Source: Kineococcus aurantiacus (GTDB lineage Bacteria > Actinomycetota > Actinomycetes > Actinomycetales > Kineococcaceae). Taken from it: a stretch of DNA of 64,000 bases. The position numbers and the translations under genes were made by a program. Below the pieces are notes generated by a model. It had not been told where the DNA came from. It saw only the letters and a list, made by a program, of their open reading frames with translations, and searched no databases. Where the stretch lies: NCBI RefSeq assembly GCF_013409345.1, contig NZ_JACCBB010000001.1, positions 3,410,001 through 3,474,000 of the forward strand. The letters are read 5' to 3'. Within the stretch, counting starts at the first letter, position 1, and the number at the start of each line of letters is the position of its first letter. Shown here piece after piece: positions 33,233 through 41,758 of the stretch.

Positions 33233-34728
33233 GGGACGACCACCTCGCCCAACGAGCCCACCACGACCGGCGCCGCCTCGACCTCCTCGGCCCGGGTCAC
33301 GTCGGTCGGGACGAGCACGGCGCGCGCCCCGGCGGACAGGGCCGCCTCGACGTCGGCGCCGATGTCGCCGACGACGAGGCACTGCGCGGGCAGCACGCCG
33401 AGGGCGCGGGCGGCGTCCAGGACCATCCCGGGTTCGGGCTTGCGGGTCCGCGACGGCGCGTCCGGGCCGTCCACGGACACCTGGACGGTGTCGAAGGGGC
33501 CGAGCAGCTCGGCGACGCGGGCGTTGACGGCGTCGACCTGCGCGCGGGTCAGCAGCCCACGCGCCACCCCGGACTGGTTGGTGACCAGGCCGATCCGCAA
33601 GCCCCTGGCGCGCAGGCCGTCCAGCAGCTCGCGGGCCCCGTCGACGGGTTTCACCAGGTCGGGGTCGCCGTTGTAGGGGACGTCGTGCACGAGCGTGCCG
33701 TCGCGGTCGAACAGGACGGCCGCGACCGGCGGCGGCCACGCGGGCGGCGGGGTGCGCCGGACGGCGAGCTCGCCGCGCAGCCGGTGGTACACCGCGGCGG
33801 GCGGGATCGCCGCGCTCGTCACGAGCATCCGGCGCACCTCGGCGCCGTCGCGGGGGCCGGGGGCGATGCGGCGCCAGGCGAACTCCGCGGTCAGGCCCAG
33901 CCAGGCCAGGCCCGCGGCGGCCGCGACCCGGCGGCGGCCGGTCAGCAGGGAACCCGCGGCCAGCGCGGCCGCGGCGGTCGTGGCGACGTGCCCGGGCAGG
34001 CGGCCCACGGCCGAGGCCGCCCGCTGCCGCCAGTCCCGGCCGTGCAGGGCCGTCATGAGGACGTCGTCGGCGTTGCCGCGCTGCTGCTTCAGGCTGGCCA
34101 GGTCCGCGGCCGGGCGGACGGGGTGCACGGCGAGGTGCTCCCCGCGCTCGATGCGCCACCCGGCGGCCACGACGCGCAGGGCGAGGTCGGCGTCCTCCCG
34201 GAAGGCGCGGGGGAACCGCTCGTCGAAACCGGCGACCTGCTCCAGGGCGGTGCGGCGGTACGCCATGTCGGCGGTGATCCACTGCGCGTCGGCGAGCCCG
34301 GCGGTGCCGCGTTCCCAGTCGGTGGGGCGCCGGTCGGCCGGCAGCGGCACGTGGATGCGGCCCTGCACGGCACCGACCCCCGGCGCGGCGGCGGCCAGGT
34401 CGTCGGCCAGTTCCCGGGCCCACGACGCCGGCAGTTCCACGTCGTCGTCGACGAACGCGACCCACTCCGAGCGGACCCGGCGCCACCCGGCGTTGCGGGC
34501 CGCGGCCGGTCCCCGCCCGCCCGAGCGCACCAGCCGCACGTCCAGGCCGGCCGCGCGGGCGGTGGCGCAAGCCCGTTCGCACGGGTCCTCGCCGGTGTCG
34601 CGGCCCGGGCGGTCGTCGACGACCACCACGAGGTCGGGCCGCGGGCCGTCCTGCGCCGCGAGGGTTCCCAGCAGGACGTCCAGGCTGGGTCGGCCGACCG
34701 TGGGGATGACGACGGAGAAACCCGTCAC
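33229..34728 (-). CDS. GT2 glycosyltransferase fused to GmhB-like HAD phosphatase
   Basis: A 499-residue single frame. Residues 1-240 are GT2 (FSVVIPTVGRPS, VVVVDDRPG, FVDDDVELP with DDD at 94-96, EDADLALRV). Residues ~243-320 hold one or two hydrophobic segments. Residues ~335-499 are a HAD-IIIA phosphatase with DRDGT (Asp341, Asp343), LVTNQSGVARG, RKPEPGM and VVGDIGADVEAA, as in GmhB. The zinc-binding Cys/His loop of E. coli GmhB is missing (GPDAPSRTRKP), as in zinc-free variants. It would remove the 7-phosphate of heptose-1,7-bisphosphate. Start and stop overlap neighbours by 4 nt. Confidence 0.88.
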   Translation of the reverse strand: MTGFSVVIPTVGRPSLDVLLGTLAAQDGPRPDLVVVVDDRPGRDTGEDPCERACATARAAGLDVRLVRSGGRGPAAARNAGWRRVRSEWVAFVDDDVELPASWARELADDLAAAAPGVGAVQGRIHVPLPADRRPTDWERGTAGLADAQWITADMAYRRTALEQVAGFDERFPRAFREDADLALRVVAAGWRIERGEHLAVHPVRPAADLASLKQQRGNADDVLMTALHGRDWRQRAASAVGRLPGHVATTAAAALAAGSLLTGRRRVAAAAGLAWLGLTAEFAWRRIAPGPRDGAEVRRMLVTSAAIPPAAVYHRLRGELAVRRTPPPAWPPPVAAVLFDRDGTLVHDVPYNGDPDLVKPVDGARELLDGLRARGLRIGLVTNQSGVARGLLTRAQVDAVNARVAELLGPFDTVQVSVDGPDAPSRTRKPEPGMVLDAARALGVLPAQCLVVGDIGADVEAALSAGARAVLVPTDVTRAEEVEAAPVVVGSLGEVVVP

Positions 34729-36392
34729 GGCTTCGTGAACTCGTTGCGGCGCACCAGGTGCGGCCCGAGCACGAGGACGTCGACGGGGGCGGAGCCGAAC
34801 AGTTCCATGGCGTCGCGCGGGTCGTCGACCATGGGCCGGCCCGCGGTGTTGAGGCTGGTGTTCACCACGACGGGCAGCCCGGTGCGCTTCTCGAACGCCC
34901 GCAGCAGCGCGGCGACGTGCGGGGTGCGGTCCTCGTGGATGGTCTGGATCCGCGCGGTGCCGTCGACGTGCACGACGGCCGGGATGCGCTCGCGCCACTC
35001 GTCGGCCACGTCGTGCACGAAGAGCATGTAGGGGCTGGGGATCGGGCCCCCGGAGAAGATCTCCTCGGCCCGCTCGGCGAGCACCATGGGCGCCACGGGG
35101 CGGAATTGCTCGCGGCCCTTGACGTCGTTGAGGCGCTCGAGGTTCTCCTTCTTCCCCGGGTGGGCCATGAGGGAGCGGTGGCCCAGGGCGCGGGGGCCGA
35201 ACTCGGCGCGGCCGTCGAACCAGGCCACGACGCCGTCGTTCGCCAGGACGTCGGCGACCTCACCGGCGAGGTCGTCGGGGGTGGTGAAGTTCAGCCGCGC
35301 CGTGGTCAGCCACTGCGCCAGTTCTTCGTCGGTCCAGGAGCGGCCCAGGGCCGCCGAGGTCATGGGCGCGACGAGTTCGCCGGCGTCGGCGGACAGCTGG
35401 AGCGCGGCGCCCAGCGCGGTGCCGGAGTCCCCGGCCGCGGGCTGGACGTACACCTGCTCGAACGGCGTCTCGCGCCAGATGCGGGAGTTCGCGACGCAGT
35501 TCAGCGCGGTGCCACCGGCCATCGCGAGGACCTTGTCGCCGGTCCGCCCGTGCAGCCACGTGGCGACGTCGACGAGGGTGCGCTCCAGGACCTCCTGGAC
35601 GCTGGCGGCCAGGTCGGCCTGCCCGGTGTCCTGGCGCGGGTCCCAGGACTCCCCGTCGGCCAGCGGCGGGGCCCAGCGGGAGAAGTCGGGGACCTTCGCG
35701 ACGAACCCGCCGTCGCCGGTGGCGTGCACGAACTCGGCGATCTCGTCGGCGAAGCGCGGCTTGCCGTAGGAGGCCAGCGCCATGACCTTGTACTCGTCGG
35801 AGGAGTGCGTGAAGCCCAGGTGGCGGGTCAGGTCCTCGTAGACGAAGCCCAGCGACTGCGGCAGGCCCGTCTCGTGCAGGACCTCCAGCGCACCGCCGCG
35901 GTACCGGCCGGCCAGGGAGGAGATCCGCTCACCGCGGCCGTCGACCGTCAGGACGCTGCAGCCGCCCTCGCGGGCGGCCTCGGGGGAGGCCAGGGCCGCG
36001 GACGCGGCGTGCGCGACGTGGTGGGGGACGAACCGCACCTTCGCGGGGTCCAGCCCGGGCAGGGCGGTGGCGATGGCCTCGGGGGCCCGCTCGGCGTAGC
36101 GGGTGCGGATCGCGTCGTCGGGGTCGCCCAGGTCCAGCTCGGAGCTGGGCAGGACCAGCCGGGGGTCGTAGGAGTAGCCCACGAGGTCGAGGTCGGCGGG
36201 CGTCAGCCCGGCCGCCGCCAGCGCGTGCTTGATCGCGAGGTCGGGCAGCTCCCACGTGGCGTAGGGGACGGGCCGCTTGCCGTGCTTGCGCCGGCTGAAG
36301 CGTTCCTCCTCGGCGGCGAAGACGATCCGCCCGTCGACGACGAGGGCGGCCGCGGTGTCGTGGAAGACCGCGTTGATCCCGAGGATGCGCAT
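34725..36392 (-). CDS. NodU/CmcH-family carbamoyltransferase
   Basis: A 555-residue protein. The N-terminal Kae1-like domain has MRILGINAVFHDTAAALV, FVPHHVAHAASA and VLTVDGRGE, then MAGGTALNCVANSRI and a C-terminal YrdC-like-associated half with FDGRAEFGPRALGHRS and NTSLNTAGRPMVDDP. These enzymes transfer a carbamoyl group from carbamoyl phosphate to sugar hydroxyls via a carbamoyl-adenylate. It is the first gene of the heptose operon, so it probably decorates the heptose-containing glycan. GAGAGGTCACC precedes the ATG. Confidence 0.92.
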   Translation of the reverse strand: MRILGINAVFHDTAAALVVDGRIVFAAEEERFSRRKHGKRPVPYATWELPDLAIKHALAAAGLTPADLDLVGYSYDPRLVLPSSELDLGDPDDAIRTRYAERAPEAIATALPGLDPAKVRFVPHHVAHAASAALASPEAAREGGCSVLTVDGRGERISSLAGRYRGGALEVLHETGLPQSLGFVYEDLTRHLGFTHSSDEYKVMALASYGKPRFADEIAEFVHATGDGGFVAKVPDFSRWAPPLADGESWDPRQDTGQADLAASVQEVLERTLVDVATWLHGRTGDKVLAMAGGTALNCVANSRIWRETPFEQVYVQPAAGDSGTALGAALQLSADAGELVAPMTSAALGRSWTDEELAQWLTTARLNFTTPDDLAGEVADVLANDGVVAWFDGRAEFGPRALGHRSLMAHPGKKENLERLNDVKGREQFRPVAPMVLAERAEEIFSGGPIPSPYMLFVHDVADEWRERIPAVVHVDGTARIQTIHEDRTPHVAALLRAFEKRTGLPVVVNTSLNTAGRPMVDDPRDAMELFGSAPVDVLVLGPHLVRRNEFTKP

Positions 36393-36475
36393 GCGTGGTG
36401 ACCTCTCGTCCCAGGGGTGGGGACGCCCGCTGCTCGAGCGCCGTGCTCCGGCCGGGCCGCGTCGAAGCACGGCTC

Positions 36476-36511
36476 GCGGGGGTCACGGTGCCAGATCACC
36501 GTGACCCCCGC
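36476..36511. terminator. 15-bp perfect stem-loop
   Basis: GCGGGGGTCACGGTG (36476-36490) and its exact complement (36497-36511) flank a 6-nt loop. It lies downstream of the SRPBCC gene (minus strand) and about 85 nt before the carbamoyltransferase start, so it probably terminates the former. It has no T-tract. The rest of the 148-nt gap shows no feature. Confidence 0.65.
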
Positions 36512-36540
36512 CCGTCGAAGTCACCGGAGGTGGGTCCGCC

Positions 36541-36999
36541 TCACTTGGGCGGGGTGACGTCCCCGCGCCAGGCGCCCGTCTCGGTGCCGCGGGACTCGAT
36601 GAACGACTTGAACCGGTCCAGGTCCTTCTTGATCTGCCGGTCGTCGGCACCGATGGCGGCCCCGACCTTCTCCACGAGCCCGTCGGTGTCCCAGTCCAGC
36701 TGGACCGTGACGCGGGTCTCGTCGTCGGAGAGGCGGTGGAACGTCACGACCCCGGCGTGCGACTTGCCGTCGACGCTCTTCCACGCGACGCGCTCGTCGG
36801 GGTGCTGCTCGGTGATCTCGGCGTCGAACTCGCGCTCCACGCCGGCGATCTTCGTCTTCCAGTGCGTGTGGGTGGCGTCGGTCTGCGTGATGGACTCCAC
36901 GCCGCCCATGAACTCCGGGAACGTCTCGAACTGGGTCCACTGGTTGTAGGCGGTGTGGACGGGGACGTTGACGTCGATGCTCTCGGTCACAGTGCTCAT
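36541..36999 (-). CDS. SRPBCC-family (polyketide cyclase/dehydrase-like) protein
   Basis: A 152-residue START-like fold protein: ESIDVNVPVHTAYNQWTQFETFPEF, HTHWKTKIAGVEREFDAEI and RVTVQLDWDTDGLVEKVG follow the helix-grip pattern of the SRPBCC group. The family binds hydrophobic ligands in a central cavity; a specific ligand cannot be read here. The C-terminal helix (DDRQIKKDLDRFKSFIESRG) is typical. ATG follows GAGGGC. It stands alone, with a terminator hairpin downstream and a DUF3140 gene upstream on the same strand. Confidence 0.85.
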   Translation of the reverse strand: MSTVTESIDVNVPVHTAYNQWTQFETFPEFMGGVESITQTDATHTHWKTKIAGVEREFDAEITEQHPDERVAWKSVDGKSHAGVVTFHRLSDDETRVTVQLDWDTDGLVEKVGAAIGADDRQIKKDLDRFKSFIESRGTETGAWRGDVTPPK

Positions 37000-37071
37000 G
37001 CCCTCGTCTTACCCCACCCGTGCCGTCTCAACCCACCTGTGACGGGTTTCACCGGACGTTCACCTCACGGC

Positions 37072-37422
37072 TCACTTCAGGGGGTCGTGACCCCAGTTCA
37101 TGAGCGAGTACCGCCACCGGGTGCCGGTGACGTCCCCGTCGGGGCGCTGCGCCAGGTGCCGCGAGACGTACCCGGCGACCTTGCGCATGTGCTCGTGGTC
37201 GTCCTCGCTGCGGTCGGCCTTCTTCTCCCGCAGGATCTCCACGATGCGCCGGCCCGAGCGGTGCCCCACCGACTCGCCCTCACCCACGCCGACGGACTGC
37301 GACTCCTCCGTCCCCAGCCAGTCCTCCAGCTCCTTCGGCGTCATGTTCACGGCCTCGTGGAAACGCGCCTCCACGTCCTTCGCGTCCTTCGCGTCGTCGT
37401 GCTCGACGTCCTCGCTGCTCAT
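37072..37422 (-). CDS. DUF3140 domain protein
   Basis: A 116-residue soluble protein. MTPKELEDWLGTEESQSVG, ESVGHRSGRRIVEILREKKAD and RYSLMNWGHDPLK are the conserved stretches of DUF3140, a family of unknown function widespread in actinobacteria and often near stress genes. The ATG at 37422 (MSSEDV) is preferred to an upstream GTG at 37440, though neither has a strong SD. The protein is charged, with no membrane segment. It lies 72 nt upstream of the SRPBCC gene on the same strand. Confidence 0.82.
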   Translation of the reverse strand: MSSEDVEHDDAKDAKDVEARFHEAVNMTPKELEDWLGTEESQSVGVGEGESVGHRSGRRIVEILREKKADRSEDDHEHMRKVAGYVSRHLAQRPDGDVTGTRWRYSLMNWGHDPLK

Positions 37423-37484
37423 GCCCACGGGGTTACCCACGGTCCCGGCTGGCGAACCCCCCTGGGCGCTGGTGAGGTGAGCCG

Positions 37485-39263
37485 GTGCCCCACCCCCGTC
37501 CCCGCGACGCCGACGGCTACGCCGACCTGCGCTCCTACGCCGCCATCGGCGACGGCCGGACCGTGGCCCTGGTCGCCGACGACGGCGGCATCGACTGGCT
37601 GCCGCTGCCGGACCTGGACTCCCTGCCCGTGTTCGCGCGGCTGCTCGACGGCGAGGACGGCGGGCACCTCTCGCTGGCGCCGGTCGGGCCGTGGACGGTG
37701 GACCGGGCCTACGTCGAGGGCACGAACGTGCTGCAGAGCCTCTACACCACCCCGACCGGGCGGGTGCGGGTCACCGACTCCATGAACCTGGGCGCGACGG
37801 GGCGGCTGCCGTGGGGGGAGCTGTGCCGACTGGTCGAGGGGCTCGACGGGGAGGTCGAGATGGCCTGGTGCGTGTCCCCCGGGTCGGGGCTGAACGCCTT
37901 CTCCTCGTGGGCCGAGGACACCGGCAACGGGGCCGTGCTGCGGGTCGACGCGATCACGATGGCCGTGCGGACCGTCGACGTGGGGGACACCTCGTTCGAG
38001 GACCGCGAGGTCTCGGGGCGCTTCCGCACCGCGCCCGGCTCCGAGCACCTGCTCGCGCTGCTGTCGAGCCAGGGGGAACCGCTGCGGATGCCGAAGACGC
38101 GCTGGATCCGGCGCAACCTCGAGCACACGGTGCAGCACTGGCGGGACTGGAGCGAGCAGTTCACGTACGAGGGTCGCTGGCGGGAGCAGACGCTGCGCAG
38201 CGCCCTGGTCCTGAAGCTGCTCGCCCACGAGCCGTCGGGGGCGGTCGCGGCCGCGGCGACGACGTCCCTGCCGGAGAGCGCGGCGGGGGGCAAGAACTGG
38301 GACTACCGGATGGCGTGGCTGCGTGACGCCACCTACAGCCTGCACTGCCTGATCCAGCTGGGGGAGTTCGAGGGCGTCCACGCCCACGTCTCGTGGCTGC
38401 TGCGCGTCGCGCGCCGTCAGCAGCCGGACCTGCCCGTGCTGTCGCGGCTGAACGGCCACCAGCCGGACGGGCTCGTGCACCACGACGTCCCCGGGTGGCG
38501 GGGGATCGGGCCGGTGGTCTCCGGCAACGCCGCCGCCGAGCAGCTGCAGCTCGGGGTCTACGGCGACATCTTCGACCTCGTCCACCAGTACGTCCTCGAC
38601 GGCAACGTCCTGGACATCGAGACGGCCCGGTTCCTGGCCGGGGTCGCCGACCGCACGTGCGACCTGTGGCGCCAGCGCGACGCGGGCATGTGGGAACTGC
38701 CGGAACGCCGGCACTACACGAGTTCGAAGATGGCCTGCTGGCAGGCGCTGGAGTGCGCGGTGCAGCTGGCCGAGGGCGGTCACATCCCCGGGCAGCTGGA
38801 CCGCTGGCGCCGCGAGGCGGACCGCATCCGCACCTGGATCGACGAGCACTGCTGGTCGCCGGAGCGGCAGGCCTACGTCTGGTACCCCGGCACCGACCAG
38901 CTCGACGCGTCGGTGCTGCTGCACGCCGCCTCGGGGTTCGACTCCGGGGAGCGCATGTCCTCGACGATCGACGCGATCCTCGCCGAGCTGTCCGACGGTC
39001 CGCTGCTGTTCCGGTACTCCGGTGCGGCCGAGGAGGAGAAGGCGTTCCTGGCGTGCTCGTTCTGGGCGGCGAACGCCCTCGGCGCCGTGGGGCGGGGCGA
39101 CGAGGGTGTCGACCTGCTCGAACGCACCCTGGCCCTGGCCAACGACGTGGGGGTGTGGACGGAGATGGTGGACCCGGCCGACGGCTCGTTCTGGGGGAAC
39201 CTGCCCCAGGCGCTGAGCCACCTGGCGTTCATGACGGCCGTCCTGACGCTTCAGAACGCGTAG
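37485..39263 (+). CDS. Glycoside hydrolase family 15 (glucoamylase/trehalase-like)
   Basis: A 592-residue protein with no signal peptide. An N-terminal beta-sandwich part starts DLRSYAAIGDGRTVALVADDG, and the (alpha/alpha)6 barrel has WDYRMAWLRDATYSL, VVSGNAAAEQLQLGVYGDIFD and WELPERRHYTSSKMACW. These match GH15 proteins, a group that in actinobacteria includes cytoplasmic trehalases; glucoamylase activity is an alternative. GTG is preceded by GAGGTGAG. Its last 13 nt overlap the radical SAM gene tail to tail. Confidence 0.9.
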   Translation: MPHPRPRDADGYADLRSYAAIGDGRTVALVADDGGIDWLPLPDLDSLPVFARLLDGEDGGHLSLAPVGPWTVDRAYVEGTNVLQSLYTTPTGRVRVTDSMNLGATGRLPWGELCRLVEGLDGEVEMAWCVSPGSGLNAFSSWAEDTGNGAVLRVDAITMAVRTVDVGDTSFEDREVSGRFRTAPGSEHLLALLSSQGEPLRMPKTRWIRRNLEHTVQHWRDWSEQFTYEGRWREQTLRSALVLKLLAHEPSGAVAAAATTSLPESAAGGKNWDYRMAWLRDATYSLHCLIQLGEFEGVHAHVSWLLRVARRQQPDLPVLSRLNGHQPDGLVHHDVPGWRGIGPVVSGNAAAEQLQLGVYGDIFDLVHQYVLDGNVLDIETARFLAGVADRTCDLWRQRDAGMWELPERRHYTSSKMACWQALECAVQLAEGGHIPGQLDRWRREADRIRTWIDEHCWSPERQAYVWYPGTDQLDASVLLHAASGFDSGERMSSTIDAILAELSDGPLLFRYSGAAEEEKAFLACSFWAANALGAVGRGDEGVDLLERTLALANDVGVWTEMVDPADGSFWGNLPQALSHLAFMTAVLTLQNA

Positions 39264-40309
39264 CGCACGTCCAGGTACGGGGCCCGCTCGGCGATGAGCT
39301 CCAGCAGCTGCTGCACGTAGCGCGCCTTGTCGCCGCTGCGGTACCGCACGTTCAGCCCACCGGACTGCGAGCGCTTCGTCTCCTGCATCGCCGGCCGCCA
39401 CAGCAGGTCCTCGGCCTTGGGGTGCCAGCCGAGGTTCACCCGGTGCAGGTTCTCCTCGTGGGTGAGGAAGATGACCTCGGCCTGCAGCTGCGCCTTCGTC
39501 GCCGCGCTCGTGGCGTCCCCGAGCTGGTCGAGCAGTTCGGCCCACAGCGGCAGCCAACCCTCGTGCACGACGACGGGGGACAGGTTCACGTGGACCTCGT
39601 ACCCGGCGGCGACGAAGTCGTCGATCGCCGCGAGCCGGTCCGGCACCGGGGAGGTGCGGATGTCCAGCAGCTTCGCGACCCGTGCCGGCATGAGGGAGAA
39701 CCGCACGCGCGTGCGCCCCTGCGGGTCCAGCGTCAGCAGCCGGCGGTTGACGTGCTTGGTGGCGAACGACGCCTTCGCCGTGGGCAGCCCCCGGAACAGG
39801 GCGACGAGGTCGTCGACGTTGCCGGAGACCTCCGCGTCCACCGAGCAGTCGCTGTTCTCCCCGACGTCGTACACCCAGCTCCGCGGGTCGCACTGGTTCG
39901 GCTCGGGTTTCACGCCCTGCTTGGCGACGTGCCGCTGCACGTGGGCCAGGATCTTCTCGATGTTCGCGAACACCGTGATGGGGTTGCTGTACCCCTTGCG
40001 GCGCGGGACGTAGCAGTACGCGCAGGCCATCGCGCAACCGTTCGCGGTCGAGGGTGCGATGAAGTCCGCCGACCGGCCGTTGACCCTCGTCGTGAGCGAC
40101 TTCTTCACGCCCAGGACGAGGGCCTCCCGCTTGATGCGCACCCAGCGGTCCACGTTGGTCTCGTCCCCGTGCAGCTCGGGGATGCGCCAGTGGCTCTCGA
40201 CGGGCACGAGGGTCGCGTCCGGCCACCGGTCCAGGACCTGGCGACCGCGGGGGAGTTCCGCGGCCGCCGGTTCGTAGTAGATCCGGGTGATCTCGACGAG
40301 GTCGCTCAG
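39251..40309 (-). CDS. Spore-photoproduct-lyase family radical SAM protein
   Basis: The cluster motif CAMACAYC (CxxxCxxC) binds a 4Fe-4S cluster, and STANGCAMACAYCYVPRRKG matches SPL-type enzymes, which repair or are related to repair of UV dimers. The family N-terminus (ITRIYYEPAAAELPRGRQV, then SHWRIPELHGDE) is encoded in frame upstream of the first GTG (40207) but no ATG, GTG or TTG is available there. A CTG at 40309 overlaps the DUF3072 stop by 4 nt (CTGA), like the ATGA/GTGA junctions elsewhere, and would give 352 residues. I annotate that start with caution. Non-sporulating actinobacteria carry such proteins; substrate unknown. Confidence 0.8.
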   Translation of the reverse strand: MSDLVEITRIYYEPAAAELPRGRQVLDRWPDATLVPVESHWRIPELHGDETNVDRWVRIKREALVLGVKKSLTTRVNGRSADFIAPSTANGCAMACAYCYVPRRKGYSNPITVFANIEKILAHVQRHVAKQGVKPEPNQCDPRSWVYDVGENSDCSVDAEVSGNVDDLVALFRGLPTAKASFATKHVNRRLLTLDPQGRTRVRFSLMPARVAKLLDIRTSPVPDRLAAIDDFVAAGYEVHVNLSPVVVHEGWLPLWAELLDQLGDATSAATKAQLQAEVIFLTHEENLHRVNLGWHPKAEDLLWRPAMQETKRSQSGGLNVRYRSGDKARYVQQLLELIAERAPYLDVRYAF

Positions 40310-40512
40310 GCGCCGCGCCCCGTCTGCTGCTGCAACTCGTCGATGAGTTCCGACGCGCTCGCCTTCGTCAGGCCCTCGGGGACCTCGCGCCCGGCCTCGC
40401 GCGCCAGCGTCTGCAGGTAGCTGAGCTGGGGGCCCGTCACGGGTTCGTCCCCGGTCGTCCAGTCCTGCGGGTCCTTCTCGGCGTTCTGGGGGGTCTGAGG
40501 GGTTTCGCTCAC
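40306..40512 (-). CDS. DUF3072 domain protein
   Basis: A 68-residue protein. [22 protein letters not shown] and [19 protein letters not shown] match DUF3072, a short helix-rich domain of unknown role. GTGAGCG start follows GAGGTCC. The Gln/Thr/Pro-rich first 20 residues look disordered. It overlaps the radical SAM gene by 4 nt and follows a small membrane-protein gene by 7 nt, so all three are probably one transcript. Confidence 0.82.
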   Translation of the reverse strand: MSETPQTPQNAEKDPQDWTTGDEPVTGPQLSYLQTLAREAGREVPEGLTKASASELIDELQQQTGRGA

Positions 40513-40519
40513 GCGGACC

Positions 40520-40732
40520 TCACTTCTCGTAGGTGCTCAGGGCCAGGCCCACGCCGAAGAACGTGGGCGCCCAGTGGCCGACGAAGATGCCCCAGCGGTC
40601 GGCGCGGTCGATGCCGGCGTCCTCGGTCTGCCGGGAGATCGTCCAGGCCAGGAAGGACAGGCCGATGCTGGCGAAGCCGGCGGTGTAGGCCCACTCCGAC
40701 TTCACGCCTGCTTCGTGCAGTGCCTTGATCAT
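40520..40732 (-). CDS. Small two-helix membrane protein (70 aa)
   Basis: A 70-residue protein: a short amphipathic start, then [18 protein letters not shown] and [19 protein letters not shown] as likely transmembrane helices, joined by a charged loop ([13 protein letters not shown]). GGGAGAG lies 4 nt before the ATG, a strong SD. I do not recognise the family. It is the first gene of the DUF3072/radical SAM unit, transcribed away from an SDR gene. Its presence there may mean stress induction; this is a guess. Confidence 0.65.
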   Translation of the reverse strand: MIKALHEAGVKSEWAYTAGFASIGLSFLAWTISRQTEDAGIDRADRWGIFVGHWAPTFFGVGLALSTYEK

Positions 40733-40852
40733 GGTCTCTCCCTCGTGACAGGTGTCGGCGGTTGCTCCGTGGAGCACAGTCGACCCCGGATGCGGGTCCC
40801 CCGCCACCCGAAGGGGTCCCCGGCTGGGCGCGCGGTCCGGCGGGGCGCTGCC

Positions 40853-40858
40853 TACCGT
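40853..40858 (+). promoter_or_regulatory. Putative -10 box for the SDR gene (leaderless)
   Basis: TACCGT ends 6 nt before the GTG at 40865, so transcription would begin at the start codon. No clear -35. The divergent gap otherwise holds a GCTCCGTGGAGC palindrome-like stretch near 40764. Confidence 0.4.
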
Positions 40859-40864
40859 GAACGG

Positions 40865-41758
40865 GTGACCGACCAGTTCACCTTCACCAACCCCGTGACC
40901 CTCCACCACCAGGGCGGTTTCGACCCCCAGCCCCAGGACGGCCCCGGCCTGGCCTCGCGGCAGTCCCCCGCCCCCGACCACGGTGAGGGCACCTACCGCG
41001 GCACCGGGCGGCTCACCGGCCGCAAGGCGCTCGTGACCGGCGCCGACTCCGGCATCGGCCGCGCCGCGACGATCGCCTTCGCCCGCGAGGGCGCCGACGT
41101 CGTCCTGAACTACCTGCCCGCCGAGGAGGAGGACGCCCGCCAGGTCGCCGCGCTCGTCGAGCAGGCCGGCCGCAAGGCCGTCCTGGCCCCCGGTGACCTC
41201 ACCGACGAGCGGTTCGCCCGCAGCCTCGTGACGACGACCGTCCGCGAGCTCGGCGGCATCGACCTCATCGCCAACGTGGCCGGCAAGCAGCAGCACGTCG
41301 AGGACCTCGCCGACCTGACCTCCGAGCAGTTCGACGAGACGATGCGCACCAACGTCCACGCCCTGTTCTGGATCGTGCAGGAGGCCGTCCCGCACCTGCC
41401 GCCGGGGTCGACGATCGTCAACACCTCCTCCATCCAGGGCTACCAGCCCTCGCCGAACCTCGTCGACTACGCCACGACGAAGTCGGCCATCATCGCCATC
41501 TCCCAGGCGCTGGCCCAGCAGCTCGCGCCCAAGGGGATCCGCGTCAACGTCGTCGCGCCCGGACCGGTGTGGACGCCGCTGCAGGTCGCCGGCGGGCAGC
41601 CCGACGACGCCATGCCGGAGTTCGGCACCTCCACGCCGCTGGGGCGGGCCGGTCAGCCCGCCGAGCTGGCCCCCGCCTACGTGTTCCTGTCCTCCCCGGA
41701 GTCCAGCTACGTCGTCGGCGAGGTCCTCAACGTCAACGGGGGCATGCCCACACCGTGA
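40865..41758 (+). CDS. Short-chain dehydrogenase/reductase
   Basis: A 297-residue SDR with TGADSGIG (cofactor loop), NVAG, the catalytic Ser in [11 protein letters not shown] and the Tyr-xxx-Lys in YATTKSA. The ~45-residue N-terminal extension ([12 protein letters not shown]) is typical of the YghA-like general-stress SDR group. An aldehyde or sugar substrate is possible. GTG lies 6 nt after a TACCGT box. The stop overlaps the recQ start by 4 nt. Confidence 0.9.
   Translation: MTDQFTFTNPVTLHHQGGFDPQPQDGPGLASRQSPAPDHGEGTYRGTGRLTGRKALVTGADSGIGRAATIAFAREGADVVLNYLPAEEEDARQVAALVEQAGRKAVLAPGDLTDERFARSLVTTTVRELGGIDLIANVAGKQQHVEDLADLTSEQFDETMRTNVHALFWIVQEAVPHLPPGSTIVNTSSIQGYQPSPNLVDYATTKSAIIAISQALAQQLAPKGIRVNVVAPGPVWTPLQVAGGQPDDAMPEFGTSTPLGRAGQPAELAPAYVFLSSPESSYVVGEVLNVNGGMPTP

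Noticed and set aside
39251-40512. Programmed frameshift joining DUF3072 to the radical SAM gene
   Set aside because: No slippery run is evident at the junction, and DUF3072 ends at its normal length. A CTG start by coupling is simpler.
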